From Salsipaludibacter albus (GTDB lineage: Bacteria > Actinomycetota > Nitriliruptoria > Nitriliruptorales > Nitriliruptoraceae): a stretch of 64,000 nucleotides of DNA. Positions 25,390-34,334 of this stretch are shown here, one piece after another; position 1 is the stretch's first letter; each line of letters opens with the position of its first letter. A program made the position numbers and the translations under genes. The DNA is taken from contig NZ_JAHOPH010000016.1 of NCBI RefSeq assembly GCF_019798055.1, positions 26,288 through 90,287 on the forward strand, in the 5' to 3' direction. The notes beneath the pieces were generated by a model. It was given only the letters and a program-made list of their open reading frames with translations. It made no database searches and had not been told where the DNA came from.

Positions 25390-26439
25390 ATGGCATCCAT
25401 GCCCGGACCGACCGACGCCTTCGCCCGACCGCTGACCGACCTGCGGGTCTCGGTCACCGACCGGTGCAATTTCCGCTGTCGCTACTGCATGCCACGCGAG
25501 ATCTTCGGGCCCGACCACGCCTTCCTCGAACGTGACGAGTTGCTGTCGTTCGAGGAGATCACCCGACTGGTCGGGCTGTTCACGACCTTGGGTGTGCACA
25601 AGGTCCGGCTGACCGGTGGGGAGCCGTTGCTGCGCTCCGACCTGCCCACGCTGATCGCCGGCATCGCGGGCCTGGACCGGATCACCGACCTGGCCCTGAC
25701 CACCAACGGGACCCTGCTGCCGCGCCATGCCGCGGACCTCGCGGCGGCGGGCCTGGACCGGGTCACCGTGTCGCTGGACGCGCTCGACGACGAGATCCAC
25801 CGCGCGATCTCCGACACCCGCGTCCCCGTGACCGCGGTCCTGGCCGGGATCGAGGCGGCCCGCGCCGCCGGCTTGCCGGTGAAGGTGAACACGGTCGTCA
25901 AGCGCGGGGTCAACGACGACGAGATCACCGCGATGGCCGCGTGGGGTCGTCGCGAGGGCATCACGGTGCGCTTCATCGAGTACATGGACGTCGGTGCGAC
26001 CAACGGCTGGCGACTGGACGACGTCGTGCCGGCGGCCGAGGTGGTCGAGCGCCTGTCGACCCTGGGTCCGCTCGAGCCGATCGGCGACGGGACGCCGGGT
26101 GGCGACGTGGGCGACGTGCAGACCGGCCCGGGCCAGGTCGCGGAGCGGCTTCGCTGGAGCGACGGCGCGGGCGAGGTCGGCGTGATCGCGTCGGTGACCC
26201 GGCCGTTCTGCCGGACCTGCTCGCGGGCACGGCTGTCGTCCGTGGGCGAACTGTTCACCTGCCTGTTCGCCACGTCCGGGACCGACCTGCGCGGACCCCT
26301 CCGCGACGGAGCCACCGACGACGAGGTGGTCACGATCGCGCGCGACACCTGGACCCACCGCACGGATCGCTACTCCGAGGAACGCACCGCCGAGACGGCG
26401 CGCGACGACCGCGTGGAGATGTCCTACATCGGCGGCTGA
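25390..26439 (+). CDS. moaA: GTP 3',8-cyclase MoaA
   Basis: Radical-SAM enzyme for the first step of molybdopterin synthesis, GTP to 3',8-cyclo-GTP; 349 residues. The SAM 4Fe-4S cluster is CNFRCRYC (C26, C30, C33), and the GTP-side cluster Cys residues are in CRTCSRARLSSVGELFTC. KVRLTGGEPLLRSDLP and FIEYMDVG are highly conserved, and the essential C-terminal Gly-Gly is present (SYIGG). It stands alone here, about 3.4 kb downstream of the Mo maturation block. An earlier in-frame start at 25372 is possible but would lie upstream of the presumed transcript start. Confidence 0.97.
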   Translation: MASMPGPTDAFARPLTDLRVSVTDRCNFRCRYCMPREIFGPDHAFLERDELLSFEEITRLVGLFTTLGVHKVRLTGGEPLLRSDLPTLIAGIAGLDRITDLALTTNGTLLPRHAADLAAAGLDRVTVSLDALDDEIHRAISDTRVPVTAVLAGIEAARAAGLPVKVNTVVKRGVNDDEITAMAAWGRREGITVRFIEYMDVGATNGWRLDDVVPAAEVVERLSTLGPLEPIGDGTPGGDVGDVQTGPGQVAERLRWSDGAGEVGVIASVTRPFCRTCSRARLSSVGELFTCLFATSGTDLRGPLRDGATDDEVVTIARDTWTHRTDRYSEERTAETARDDRVEMSYIGG

Positions 26440-26471
26440 CTCGCCGGAGGTCGGGCGCGGGAGCCTGGCCC

Positions 26472-26521
26472 GTGAGCCGTCCATGAGAGACCTCTCACGG
26501 ACGGCTCACGCCCGGCTCACG
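26472..26521. promoter_or_regulatory. Near-perfect palindrome with three CTCACG repeats at 11-bp steps
   Basis: Arms GTGAGCCGTCC (26472-26482) and GGACGGCTCAC (26499-26509) pair perfectly and extend inward with one mismatch. The right side also contains CTCACG at 26494, 26505 and 26516, exactly 11 bp apart. OmpR/PhoB-type regulators bind tandem half-sites at 11-bp spacing, and such a regulator is encoded 3.8 kb downstream in the same gene run. It lies 14 nt before the presumed start of the APH-like gene. Confidence 0.5.
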
Positions 26522-26530
26522 ATCGACGGC

Positions 26531-26549
26531 CATCGTGGTGACCACGATG
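26531..26549. promoter_or_regulatory. 19-nt palindrome at the start of the APH-like gene
   Basis: CATCGTGGT and ACCACGATG are perfect reverse complements around a single central base. It includes three possible start codons (GTG 26535, GTG 26538, ATG 26547), so it may be an operator or a start-codon-masking hairpin. Confidence 0.3.
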
Positions 26550-27848
26550 ACCTCACCCTCGCCCGTCCCGCCGCCCGCCCCTGAGTTGCCCAATGGTGAC
26601 GCCGTCATGGCGACCAGCCGGTTGGCCGATCCGGACCTGCCCGTCGTCGAGGAGTTGTTCGCGCCCGGCGTGCCCGGTCCCGTCGCCGCGGCCGTCGCGT
26701 CCGTGGGCGCACGCGCCGAGCACGCTGCCCTGCGACAGGTCACCTGGTGGCCGGGGTCGTCGTGCACCGCCCGGTGGGACGTGGAGATGGCCGACGGAGG
26801 TCCGCTGACGGGCGGCCTGGACATCGTGGCCACGACGAAGCGTGCACCGGCAGGGGCGTTGGAGGTGGTCGCCGACGACGACCGGGTGGCGGTCTGGGCC
26901 GTCCCGCACGACCCGTTCCTCCCCGGTCTGCCCGCGGTCCTGGACAGCGACGTCGCGGCCGACCTCGTCCGGCGCCTCGGTGGCGGCGCGACCACCATGC
27001 GGACCCGGTTGCGTGCCCATCGCCCGACGCGGCGTGCCGTGGTGGAGATGAGCGGACTCGGTCCCGATCGCCTCTACGCCAAGGTCGTGCGGCCCGGGCG
27101 TGCCCGTGACCTCCACGACCGCCACGTGGAGCTCAGCGAGGTGCTGCCGGTGCCGCCGTCGCTGGGTGTCGACGACGAGCGCGGCGTCGTGGTCATGTCC
27201 CACCTCGAACCGCCGACCCTGCGCCGGGTCCTCGAGGATCCGACCGCGGTCCTGCCCGATCCCGGTGAACTGCTGGCCCTGGCGACCGGGTTCCCGGAGG
27301 TCTCGGACGCCCGCACGACCAGCTCGCCGATCGAGCGGCTCCCCGGCCTGGTCGAGCTGCTGCAGGCCATCGTTCCCCACGAGCGCGCACGCCTGGACTG
27401 GCTGCTGGAGGCCGTCGGCACCGACGGCGTGACCGATCGCCAGCCCGTCCACGGGGACTTCCACGAGGCCCAGGTGCTGGTCGACGACGGCCGCGTGGCC
27501 GGCGTGCTGGACGTCGACGGCGTCGGCACCGGACGGCCCGCCGACGACACCGCCACCCTGCTCGGCCACCTCGCCATCTGGGGAACGATCAGCAACCAGC
27601 CCCATCGCGTGCGGACGTGGGCGGACGAGGTCCTGCGTCGGGCCGACTCGGTGCTCGACCCGGTCGACCTGCGCCTGCGGGTCGCCGCCGTCGTCGCCGG
27701 CCTGGCAACGGGGTCCTTCCGGGTCCAACGTGCCGACTGGCCCGCCGACACCAGCCGCCGGATCGACCTCGCCCTGCGCTGGGTCGCCTCGGCCCGCCGG
27801 ATCGCCGACGTCGAAGATGAGCCGTCCCTCACGCGGCTCACAGGATGA
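26535..27848 (+). CDS. APH-fold phosphotransferase-like protein
   Basis: A 437-residue protein with the aminoglycoside-phosphotransferase/maltokinase fold. The catalytic loop is HGDFHEAQVL (H306, D308), with Gln where most APH enzymes have the metal-binding Asn; LDVDGVGTGRPADD supplies the second metal Asp. The N-terminal lobe is divergent: GLGPDRLYAKVVRPG holds a possible Lys. It may phosphorylate a small molecule or be a regulatory pseudokinase. It is followed 58 nt later by the repeat protein and then a two-component system, so a sensing role is likely. Start uncertain between 26535 and 26547. Confidence 0.75.
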   Translation: MVTTMTSPSPVPPPAPELPNGDAVMATSRLADPDLPVVEELFAPGVPGPVAAAVASVGARAEHAALRQVTWWPGSSCTARWDVEMADGGPLTGGLDIVATTKRAPAGALEVVADDDRVAVWAVPHDPFLPGLPAVLDSDVAADLVRRLGGGATTMRTRLRAHRPTRRAVVEMSGLGPDRLYAKVVRPGRARDLHDRHVELSEVLPVPPSLGVDDERGVVVMSHLEPPTLRRVLEDPTAVLPDPGELLALATGFPEVSDARTTSSPIERLPGLVELLQAIVPHERARLDWLLEAVGTDGVTDRQPVHGDFHEAQVLVDDGRVAGVLDVDGVGTGRPADDTATLLGHLAIWGTISNQPHRVRTWADEVLRRADSVLDPVDLRLRVAAVVAGLATGSFRVQRADWPADTSRRIDLALRWVASARRIADVEDEPSLTRLTG

Positions 27849-27906
27849 CCTCATCGCCCCCGGCGACCGTGTGCAGCACGGATCCCGACGACAAGAGGAA
27901 CCAACC

Positions 27907-28632
27907 ATGAGTCCCCGCAACCCCTTCAAGCAGCCACGCGACTGGAAGGCGGTCGCGGCCGTGACGGCCGCCTCCGCCCTGGGCGTCGCCGGCGCGATCG
28001 GTGCGTTCCAGGGTGGTGACGGCGGCGCGCTGGCCGCCATCGACCTCGCGGACACGCGCGACATCTCCGAGCGTGCGACGAGCCAGGCGGTGATCAACGC
28101 CGAGCCGATCCCGGCCCGGGTCGACCTCGACTCGCCGTTCGACGACGACACGCTGGGTGACGATGCCGACGCCGTGGCGATGGCTGCCCGGGACCGCGCA
28201 CGGCCCGCCTCCGCCGACAGCCCGGCCAGCCCGCAGGTGGCGTCTGTCGACAGCCCGCAGGTGGCCGACGCCGATGCGTGGGACCAGGCCCGCAACGACA
28301 GTGCGCCATCGGCCGACAGCCCCGCGTCCGCGCAGTCCGCCCAGTCGGTGCAGTCCGCGCAGTCGGCGCAGTCGGTGCAGTCCGCGCAGTCGGTGCAGTC
28401 GGCGCAGTCGGTGCAGTCCGCGCAGTCGGCGCAGTCCGCCCAGTCGGTGCAGTCCGCGCAGTCGGTCGCGTCCGCCGACAGTCCCGCCGTGCGACAGTCG
28501 GTCGCCAGCGCGTCGGTCGACAGCCCGCCGGCCCCGGCGAGCGCCGACAGTCCGGCGTCGGCCGACAGCCCCCAGTCCGTCGACAGTCCCGCGTCCGCCG
28601 ACAGCCCGGACGACGGCTCGGCCGACTCCTGA
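27907..28632 (+). CDS. Membrane-anchored low-complexity protein with (A/V)QS and SADSP repeats
   Basis: A 241-residue protein I cannot name. Residues about 15-35 form one membrane helix or uncleaved signal (VAAVTAASALGVAGAIGAF). A moderately acidic region follows (DLADTRDISERATSQAV, SPFDDDTLGDDAD). The C-terminal 130 residues are built from SADSP-type motifs around fifteen consecutive AQS or VQS triplets. A good ribosome site (GAGGAA) precedes ATG 27907. The outer location, the Ser-rich repeat and the adjacent sensor kinase suggest an envelope protein, perhaps glycosylated or serving as an input for the kinase; this is inference. Confidence 0.8.
   Translation: MSPRNPFKQPRDWKAVAAVTAASALGVAGAIGAFQGGDGGALAAIDLADTRDISERATSQAVINAEPIPARVDLDSPFDDDTLGDDADAVAMAARDRARPASADSPASPQVASVDSPQVADADAWDQARNDSAPSADSPASAQSAQSVQSAQSAQSVQSAQSVQSAQSVQSAQSAQSAQSVQSAQSVASADSPAVRQSVASASVDSPPAPASADSPASADSPQSVDSPASADSPDDGSADS
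28330..28464 (+). repeat. 9-nt tandem repeat, 15 units, encoding (A/V)QS
   Basis: Units of the form GCGCAGTCC or GTGCAGTCG, with third-position variation, give fifteen AQS or VQS triplets. The codon drift suggests the tract is kept by selection on protein sequence as well as by slippage. Confidence 0.85.
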
Positions 28633-28682
28633 GCACCGTTCCCCCGGGGCATGGCGGTCCGCGCCCACCGTGCCCAGCGAGG

Positions 28683-28706
28683 TCCCGCGGCCGACCGGCC
28701 GCGGGA
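28683..28706 (+). terminator. Perfect 10-bp hairpin between the repeat protein and the histidine kinase
   Basis: TCCCGCGGCC (28683-28692), loop GACC, GGCCGCGGGA (28697-28706). It lies 50 nt after the stop of the repeat protein and upstream of a -10 box, so the kinase/regulator pair is probably also transcribed on its own. Confidence 0.6.
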
Positions 28707-28751
28707 GCTCGTGGCGCCGCGGGCCGTCGGTCCACGCGTCGCGGGGCGGTC

Positions 28752-28757
28752 TAGGCT
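28752..28757 (+). promoter_or_regulatory. Candidate -10 box (TAGGCT) before the histidine kinase
   Basis: TAGGCT lies 28 nt before the kinase ATG and 45 nt after the hairpin. Confidence 0.4.
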
Positions 28758-28785
28758 GACCCGTTCACTGCCACACGGAGCCGCG

Positions 28786-30321
28786 ATGGCATCCACGTCC
28801 CCCGCCCGGCCCGGCCGGGTGCGGCCCGGCCGCACGGCCCGGACCCGGATCCTGGGGTGGTACGTGCTCCTGCTCGCCGTGTCGCTGGCGGCGGCACTGC
28901 TGATCCAGCGGGCGTTCCTGCTGGACCGGGTGGTCCGTGACACCGATGCGGCCCTCGACCAGGAGGTCGAGGAACTTGGCCAGCTCGCCACGGGAACGGA
29001 TCCCGAGACCGGGGAGCCCTTCGGCGGCGACGTCGCGGCCATCTTCGACGTCTACCTGCGCCGCAACGTCGGCGTCAGTGGCGAGGGCATCGTCACGTTC
29101 GTGGACGGCGAGCGGTTCCTGGCCGACATCCCGGGGTCGGTCTGGGCCGATGACGGACTGTTCGAGCCGTGGGCAGCCGTCGACCGCCCGGTCCGCGACC
29201 AGCTGGCCACGGTCGACGGCCCCGTCCGGTTCGTGGCCGTCCCGCTGCAGGCCGGGGGTGACGCAGTCGGCACGTTCGTCGCCGCGGTGGCCCTCGAGGA
29301 CCGGCTCGCCCAGGTCGACGCGGCCGTGCGGTTGGCGGCACTGATCTACGGCAGCATCTTCCTGGTCGCGTCGCTCATGGCATGGCTGGCCGCCGGGCAG
29401 GTGCTGCGCCCGCTCAAGGAGTTGCGCGAGGCGACCGAGACGATCTCGGAGTCCGATCTCACGACCCGGATCGACGTCCGTGGGGACGACGAGATCGCCC
29501 AGCTCGCCTCGAACTTCAACCGGATGCTCGAACGTCTGCAGGAGGCCTTCGCGCTGCAGCGGCGGTTCGTCGACGACGCCGGTCACGAGCTGCGCACGCC
29601 GATCACCATCATCCGTGGACAGCTCGACCTCCTCGACGACGCGGTCTCCGACCCGGACGAGCGGGCCGAGGTGATGGACATGGTCGACGGTGAGCTCGAA
29701 CGGATGTCGCGCATCGTCGAGGACCTGCTCGTGCTGGCCCGGGAGCAGCAACCGGACTTCGTCCAGCGCCACCCCGTCGACCTCGATGCCTTCGTGGAGG
29801 AGCTCGGACAGCGAGCCAGTGCGCTCGCCCGGAGGTCGGTCGCGGTCGAGTTGCCCGACCCCGTCGTGGTGCAGGCCGACGACCAGCGGCTCGAGCAGGC
29901 GGTGATGAACCTGGTTCGCAACGTGCTCGAGCACTGCCCGCCGGAGACCGGCATCACCATCGGCGCTCGGCTGGATCCCGACGGGGTGGTGCTGTGGGTG
30001 CACGACGACGGGCCGGGGATCCCCGAGGACGAGCAGGGCCAGGTCTTCGAACGCTTCGGCCGCGGCGGTGCCAGCAGGCGCGCGACGACCGGTGCCGGCC
30101 TGGGGCTCGCGATCGTCGCCGCGGTCGCCCGGGGCCACGGAGGCTGGGTCGAGCTCGCCTCCGAACCTGGCGCCACGACCTTCACCCTGGTGTTCCCGCC
30201 CGGGACCGACCGACCGGGCGAGTCGGTCGACGGCGTGGCCGTCGCCGGACCCGGCCCGGACGACGCCACCCCCGACCCGGAGGATCCCGTGCACCCGCCC
30301 ACCCCGAGCCTGCACCGATGA
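28786..30321 (+). CDS. HAMP-domain sensor histidine kinase
   Basis: A 511-residue two-component sensor. TM1 is at about residues 25-45 and TM2 at about 185-207, enclosing a 140-residue extracytoplasmic sensor region. HAMP follows (VLRPLKELREATETISESDL). The phosphoacceptor is H267 in DDAGHELRTPITI. The N box is MNLVRNVLEHC, G1 is DDGPGIPEDE and G2 is GAGLGLAIVAAVARGHGG. A Pro/Asp-rich tail ends the protein. It overlaps the response regulator by ATGA, so they are partners. The sensor domain has no recognisable ligand-binding motif. Confidence 0.95.
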   Translation: MASTSPARPGRVRPGRTARTRILGWYVLLLAVSLAAALLIQRAFLLDRVVRDTDAALDQEVEELGQLATGTDPETGEPFGGDVAAIFDVYLRRNVGVSGEGIVTFVDGERFLADIPGSVWADDGLFEPWAAVDRPVRDQLATVDGPVRFVAVPLQAGGDAVGTFVAAVALEDRLAQVDAAVRLAALIYGSIFLVASLMAWLAAGQVLRPLKELREATETISESDLTTRIDVRGDDEIAQLASNFNRMLERLQEAFALQRRFVDDAGHELRTPITIIRGQLDLLDDAVSDPDERAEVMDMVDGELERMSRIVEDLLVLAREQQPDFVQRHPVDLDAFVEELGQRASALARRSVAVELPDPVVVQADDQRLEQAVMNLVRNVLEHCPPETGITIGARLDPDGVVLWVHDDGPGIPEDEQGQVFERFGRGGASRRATTGAGLGLAIVAAVARGHGGWVELASEPGATTFTLVFPPGTDRPGESVDGVAVAGPGPDDATPDPEDPVHPPTPSLHR

Positions 30322-30995
30322 GCCGCATCCTGATCGTCGAGGACGAGCCCGGCATCGCGTCGTTCGTGGACAAGGGCCTGCGTGCGGCGGGCCACACCAC
30401 GATGCTGGTCGAGGACGGCCGCACCGCGGTGGACGTGGCCACGGACCGGGACTTCGACCTGGTCGTCCTGGACCTGGGGCTGCCCGGCCTGGACGGGCGG
30501 ACCGTGCTGGACGCGATCCGGCGTCGTGGCGAGCGGCTGCCGGTCGTGATCCTCACCGCGCGCTCGGGAGTCGAGGACACCGTGCAGGGCCTGGAGGGTG
30601 GGGCCGACGACTACGTGACCAAGCCCTTCCGGTTCGAGGAGCTGCTGGCACGGGTGCACGCGCGACTGCGCGACCGGGGCACGGCCGAGGCCGACGTCCT
30701 CGAGGCTGGCGACCTGCGCCTGGACGTGCGTACGCGGATCGTCCACCTCGACGGGCGGCCACGCGAGCTGTCGGCCCGTGAGTACGCCCTCCTCGAACTG
30801 TTCCTGCGCCATCCCGGCCAGGTCCTGTCCCGCCCCCAGATCCTGTCGCAGGTGTGGGGCTACGACCACGATCCCGGGTCCAACGTCGTCGACGTGTACG
30901 TCGGGTACCTGCGGCGGAAGGTCGGCGACGAACGCATCGAGACCGTCCGAGGCATGGGCTACCGACTGGTGGAGCATCCGGAGCAGGAGGCCTGA
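30318..30995 (+). CDS. OmpR/PhoB-family response regulator
   Basis: A 225-residue DNA-binding regulator. The receiver domain has the acidic pair in VEDEPG, phosphoacceptor D52 in VVLDLGLPG, the conserved Thr in ILTARS and the Lys in YVTKPF. The winged-helix domain has [40 protein letters not shown] and the wing [10 protein letters not shown]. It is coupled to the upstream kinase. The 11-bp-spaced CTCACG repeats before the APH-like gene are the best candidate site within this window. Confidence 0.95.
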   Translation: MSRILIVEDEPGIASFVDKGLRAAGHTTMLVEDGRTAVDVATDRDFDLVVLDLGLPGLDGRTVLDAIRRRGERLPVVILTARSGVEDTVQGLEGGADDYVTKPFRFEELLARVHARLRDRGTAEADVLEAGDLRLDVRTRIVHLDGRPRELSAREYALLELFLRHPGQVLSRPQILSQVWGYDHDPGSNVVDVYVGYLRRKVGDERIETVRGMGYRLVEHPEQEA

Positions 30996-31305
30996 GCATT
31001 CGGCGCACGGTCCGGGCGGACGGTGGAATTGGTCGTGCGAACGGCTGACGCGGTGGAGGGCGCCGGTTAGCGTGGATCGTGCGGAGCCGGGTGGGGCTCG
31101 ACGAGCCACAGCCAGACCGAGGCGGAGGACGTTCCCGCGCAGATGTCGGCGACCACCGACATCGCACCGCCGGCCCCCCGGATCCCGCCGAGCCGCACCA
31201 CGCGTGCGGCTCCCACCCCTCGGCACCGTGGCACAGTTCTCGTCGGCCCCTCCGAACCCCGTCCCCACGCGATCGCGAGGGGAGGCGAAACACGAGGGAG
31301 CGGTC
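30996..31305 (+). promoter_or_regulatory. 310-nt gap with promoter and long leader of the cox genes
   Basis: CTGACG (31045-31050), a 17-nt spacer and TAGCGT (31068-31073) form one of the better promoters in the window. If used, coxS has a leader of about 225 nt, long for this genome. The leader is C-rich with GC-rich complementary blocks, but I could not recognise a known riboswitch. GAGGGAG lies before the coxS ATG. Confidence 0.45.
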
Positions 31306-31827
31306 ATGCAGGTCAACGTCACCGTCGACGGGACGGCCCATTCCAACGAGGCCGAACCACGACAACTCCTCGTCCAGCATCTTCGCGAGACGCTCGGGCT
31401 GACCGGCGTCAACGTGGGGTGCGACACCTCCAACTGCGGGGCCTGCACGGTCCACCTCGACGGTCGCAGCGTGAAGAGTTGCACCGTCCTGGCCGTCCAG
31501 GCCGACGGCCACGAGGTGACGACCATCCACGGCCTGGCCACCGACGAGACCACCGAGGACGGCTGGCACCCGCTCCAGACGGCGTTCCACGAGGAGCACG
31601 GTCTCCAGTGCGGCTACTGCACCCCCGGCATGATCATGGCGGCGGCCGACCTGCTGGCGGAGAACCCGGACCCGTCCGAGGAGGAGATCCGCGACGGGCT
31701 GGAGGGCAACCTCTGCCGCTGCACCGGCTACGTCAACATCGTGCGTGCGGTCCAGGCCGCGGCGGCCGCGGGCAACGGCGACGGCTCCTCGGTGTCCGCC
31801 CACCAGGCCGAGGAGGTGTCGGCATGA
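31306..31827 (+). CDS. coxS: CoxS-like 2Fe-2S subunit of aerobic CO dehydrogenase/xanthine dehydrogenase-type hydroxylase
   Basis: Small iron-sulfur subunit, 173 residues, passing electrons from the Mo site to FAD. The plant-ferredoxin-type cluster Cys are C39, C44, C47 and C59 (CDTSNCGAC then SC). The second cluster uses CGYCTPGM and the C-x-C of LCRCTGY. The order small-large-medium with the following genes is that of form II enzymes. It ends in an ATGA overlap with coxL. Confidence 0.95.
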   Translation: MQVNVTVDGTAHSNEAEPRQLLVQHLRETLGLTGVNVGCDTSNCGACTVHLDGRSVKSCTVLAVQADGHEVTTIHGLATDETTEDGWHPLQTAFHEEHGLQCGYCTPGMIMAAADLLAENPDPSEEEIRDGLEGNLCRCTGYVNIVRAVQAAAAAGNGDGSSVSAHQAEEVSA

Positions 31828-34334
31828 CGACGACCGAGAACCCCATCCAAGCCAACGTCGGCCGGACGCGCCTGCGCAAGGAGGACGCCCGGCTGGTGAC
31901 CGGTCGGACCAACTTCACCGACGACATCCGCCTGCCCGGCATGGTCCACATGGTGGTCGTGCGCTCGCCGATGGCCCACGCGAAGGTCACCAACGTCGAC
32001 CTGACGGGGGCGCTGGACATGCCCGGCGTCGTCGCCGCCTTCAGCGGGGCCGACCTCGCCGACGACGCCGGCGGCCTGCCCTGTGCGTGGCCGGTGACCG
32101 AGGACATGGTCGCGCCCGAGCACAAGGCGCTCGCGATCGACGAGGTCGCCTACGTCGGTGACGGGGTGGCGGTCGTGCTGGCCTCCACGGCGGCGGAGGC
32201 TGTCGATGCCGCCGAGCGGGTGGTGGTCGACTACGACCCGCTGCCGGCCGTGGTCGACATGAAGGCGGCGATCGCCGACGGTGCCGACCTGGCCCAGTCG
32301 ACGCTCGACACCAACGTGTCGTACCGGTGGCCGCTCGCCAACGGCGACATCGATGCGGCGTTCGACGGCGCCGACGTCGTCGTGGAGCGCGAGTTCGTCC
32401 AGCAGCGACTCATCCCCTCGGCCATGGAGCCACGGGCCGTCGTGGCGGCGCCGATGGGGGTGTCGGACGAGCTCACCGTGTGGTCGGCGACCCAGGTGCC
32501 CCACTTCGTGCGCGTGTTCCTCGCGGCGGTCATCGGGATCGACGAGCAGAACCTGCGGGTGATCGCCCCGGACGTCGGGGGTGGGTTCGGCTCCAAGCTC
32601 GACATCTACGCCGAAGAGATCCTCGCCCTGGTGCTCGCCCAGAAGCTGGGGCGGCCGGTCAAGTGGACCGAGACCCGGTCCGAGGGCTTCCAGGCCACCA
32701 TCCATGGCCGTGACCAGGTCCAGAAGATCTCCCTCGCAATGGACGCCGACGGTCGCTTCCGCGGCCTGAAGGTCGACCTGCTGGCCGACATGGGCGCCTA
32801 CATGCAGCTGCTCACGCCGGGCATCCCGATCCTGGGTGCCTTCATGTACTCCGGGATCTACAAGATGGACGCCTACGACTTCTCGTGTCGCGGCGTGTTC
32901 ACCAACAAGACCCCGACCGACGCCTACCGCGGTGCGGGACGTCCCGAGGCCACGTTCGCGATCGAGCGGATCGTCGACGAGGCGGCCCACGAGCTGGGCG
33001 TCGACCCGATGGAGCTGCGCAAGCGCAACTGGATCCAGCACGACGAGTTCCCCTACGAAATGATCGGGACGCTGACCTTCGACTCGGGCAACTACGAGGC
33101 CGCGACCGCCCGGGCCATCGAGATGTTCGACTACGACGGTCGGCGGGCCGAGCAGGCCAACCGTCGTGACTCCGGTGGCACCAAGCAGCTGGGCATCGGG
33201 ATCTCGACCTTCACCGAGATGTGTGGCCTGGCGCCCTCCCGGGTGCTGGGCAACCTGCGCTACGTCGCCGGGGGCTGGGAGTACGCCCAGGTGCGGATGC
33301 TGTTCAGCGGCAAGGTCGAGGTCATCACCGGGACGAGCCCGCACGGCCAGGGTCACGACACCGCGTGGAGCCAGATCGCGGCCGATGCGCTGGGCGTGCC
33401 GTTCGAGGACATCATCGTGCGTCACGGGGACACCGCCGTGTCGCACCGGGGCCTGGACACCTACGGCTCGCGATCGCTGGTCGTCGGGGGCGCGGCCCTG
33501 GCCGCGGCGTGTGGCAAGGTCGTGGAGAAGGCCCGGCGCGTGGCAGCGCACCTGCTGGAGGCGGACGAGGACGACGTCGAGTTCTCCGACGGCGCGTTCC
33601 GGGTCGTGGGCTCGCCCGAGACGTCCATGACGATGCAGGAGGTGTCGACGGCGACCTTCGTCGCGCACGACCTCCCGGACGGGATGGAGCCGTCGCTGGA
33701 CTCCGACGCGTCGGTCGACCCGGACAACTTCTCCTACCCACACGGCACCCACCTCGCCCTGGTCGAGGTCGACACCGAGACGGGACAGGTCGAGCTGCTC
33801 GACTACGTGTCGGTCGACGACGTGGGCAACGTGGTCAATCCCCAGATCGTGGAGGGACAGGTCCACGGTGGCCTCGCCCAGGGCATCGCCCAGGCGCTCT
33901 ACGAGGGCGCGGTCTACGACCAGGCCGGCAACCTCCAGACCGGCTCGTTCGTGGACTACTACGTCCCGGGCGCGCCGGACTTCCCGACCTTCCGCACCGA
34001 CCGCACCGTCACGCCGGCAACGACCAACGACCTGGGGGTCAAGGGTGTCGGTGAGGCCGGCACGATCGCCTCGACGCCGGCGATCATCAACGGGGTCATC
34101 GACGCGGTGCGCCACCTGGGCGTCAACGAGGTCCTGATGCCGGCGTCGCCCCGCAACGTGTGGACGGCGATCCAGCAGGCCGCGGCCTCCGGCAGTGCCG
34201 ACAGCGACGACGCGCAGGCCGCGGCAGCCGTCCAGGCGGACGACGCCGGGCCGGACGCCGCGGCGGCCGACAACGCCGGACAGGCCCAGCACGCCGCCGG
34301 AGACACCGGCACGAGCACCGGAGGTGACGCATGA
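31824..34334 (+). CDS. coxL: CoxL-like molybdopterin-binding large subunit (form II type)
   Basis: Catalytic subunit of a Mo-hydroxylase, 836 residues. [19 protein letters not shown] opens the aldehyde-oxidase hammerhead domain, and the cofactor-binding segments [17 protein letters not shown] and [22 protein letters not shown] are clear. The active-site loop is A367-YRGAGR, the form II signature, and not the AYxCSFR of true CO dehydrogenases. The catalytic Glu is in [21 protein letters not shown]. The C-terminal 60 residues are an Ala/Asp-rich tail absent from most relatives. Substrate may be an aldehyde, a heterocycle or, slowly, CO. Confidence 0.93.
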   Translation: MTTTENPIQANVGRTRLRKEDARLVTGRTNFTDDIRLPGMVHMVVVRSPMAHAKVTNVDLTGALDMPGVVAAFSGADLADDAGGLPCAWPVTEDMVAPEHKALAIDEVAYVGDGVAVVLASTAAEAVDAAERVVVDYDPLPAVVDMKAAIADGADLAQSTLDTNVSYRWPLANGDIDAAFDGADVVVEREFVQQRLIPSAMEPRAVVAAPMGVSDELTVWSATQVPHFVRVFLAAVIGIDEQNLRVIAPDVGGGFGSKLDIYAEEILALVLAQKLGRPVKWTETRSEGFQATIHGRDQVQKISLAMDADGRFRGLKVDLLADMGAYMQLLTPGIPILGAFMYSGIYKMDAYDFSCRGVFTNKTPTDAYRGAGRPEATFAIERIVDEAAHELGVDPMELRKRNWIQHDEFPYEMIGTLTFDSGNYEAATARAIEMFDYDGRRAEQANRRDSGGTKQLGIGISTFTEMCGLAPSRVLGNLRYVAGGWEYAQVRMLFSGKVEVITGTSPHGQGHDTAWSQIAADALGVPFEDIIVRHGDTAVSHRGLDTYGSRSLVVGGAALAAACGKVVEKARRVAAHLLEADEDDVEFSDGAFRVVGSPETSMTMQEVSTATFVAHDLPDGMEPSLDSDASVDPDNFSYPHGTHLALVEVDTETGQVELLDYVSVDDVGNVVNPQIVEGQVHGGLAQGIAQALYEGAVYDQAGNLQTGSFVDYYVPGAPDFPTFRTDRTVTPATTNDLGVKGVGEAGTIASTPAIINGVIDAVRHLGVNEVLMPASPRNVWTAIQQAAASGSADSDDAQAAAAVQADDAGPDAAAADNAGQAQHAAGDTGTSTGGDA

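Noticed and set aside
28330..28464. CRISPR or a minisatellite without coding function
   Set aside because: The 9-nt units are in frame, keep an (A/V)QS protein pattern with codon variation, and lie in a gene with a good ribosome site and membrane segment.
31143..31827. A plus-strand frame starting at 31143 in the cox leader and running into coxS/coxL
   Set aside because: It covers coxS out of frame and only becomes meaningful at the coxL start; the leader part is Arg/Pro-rich and has no ribosome site.
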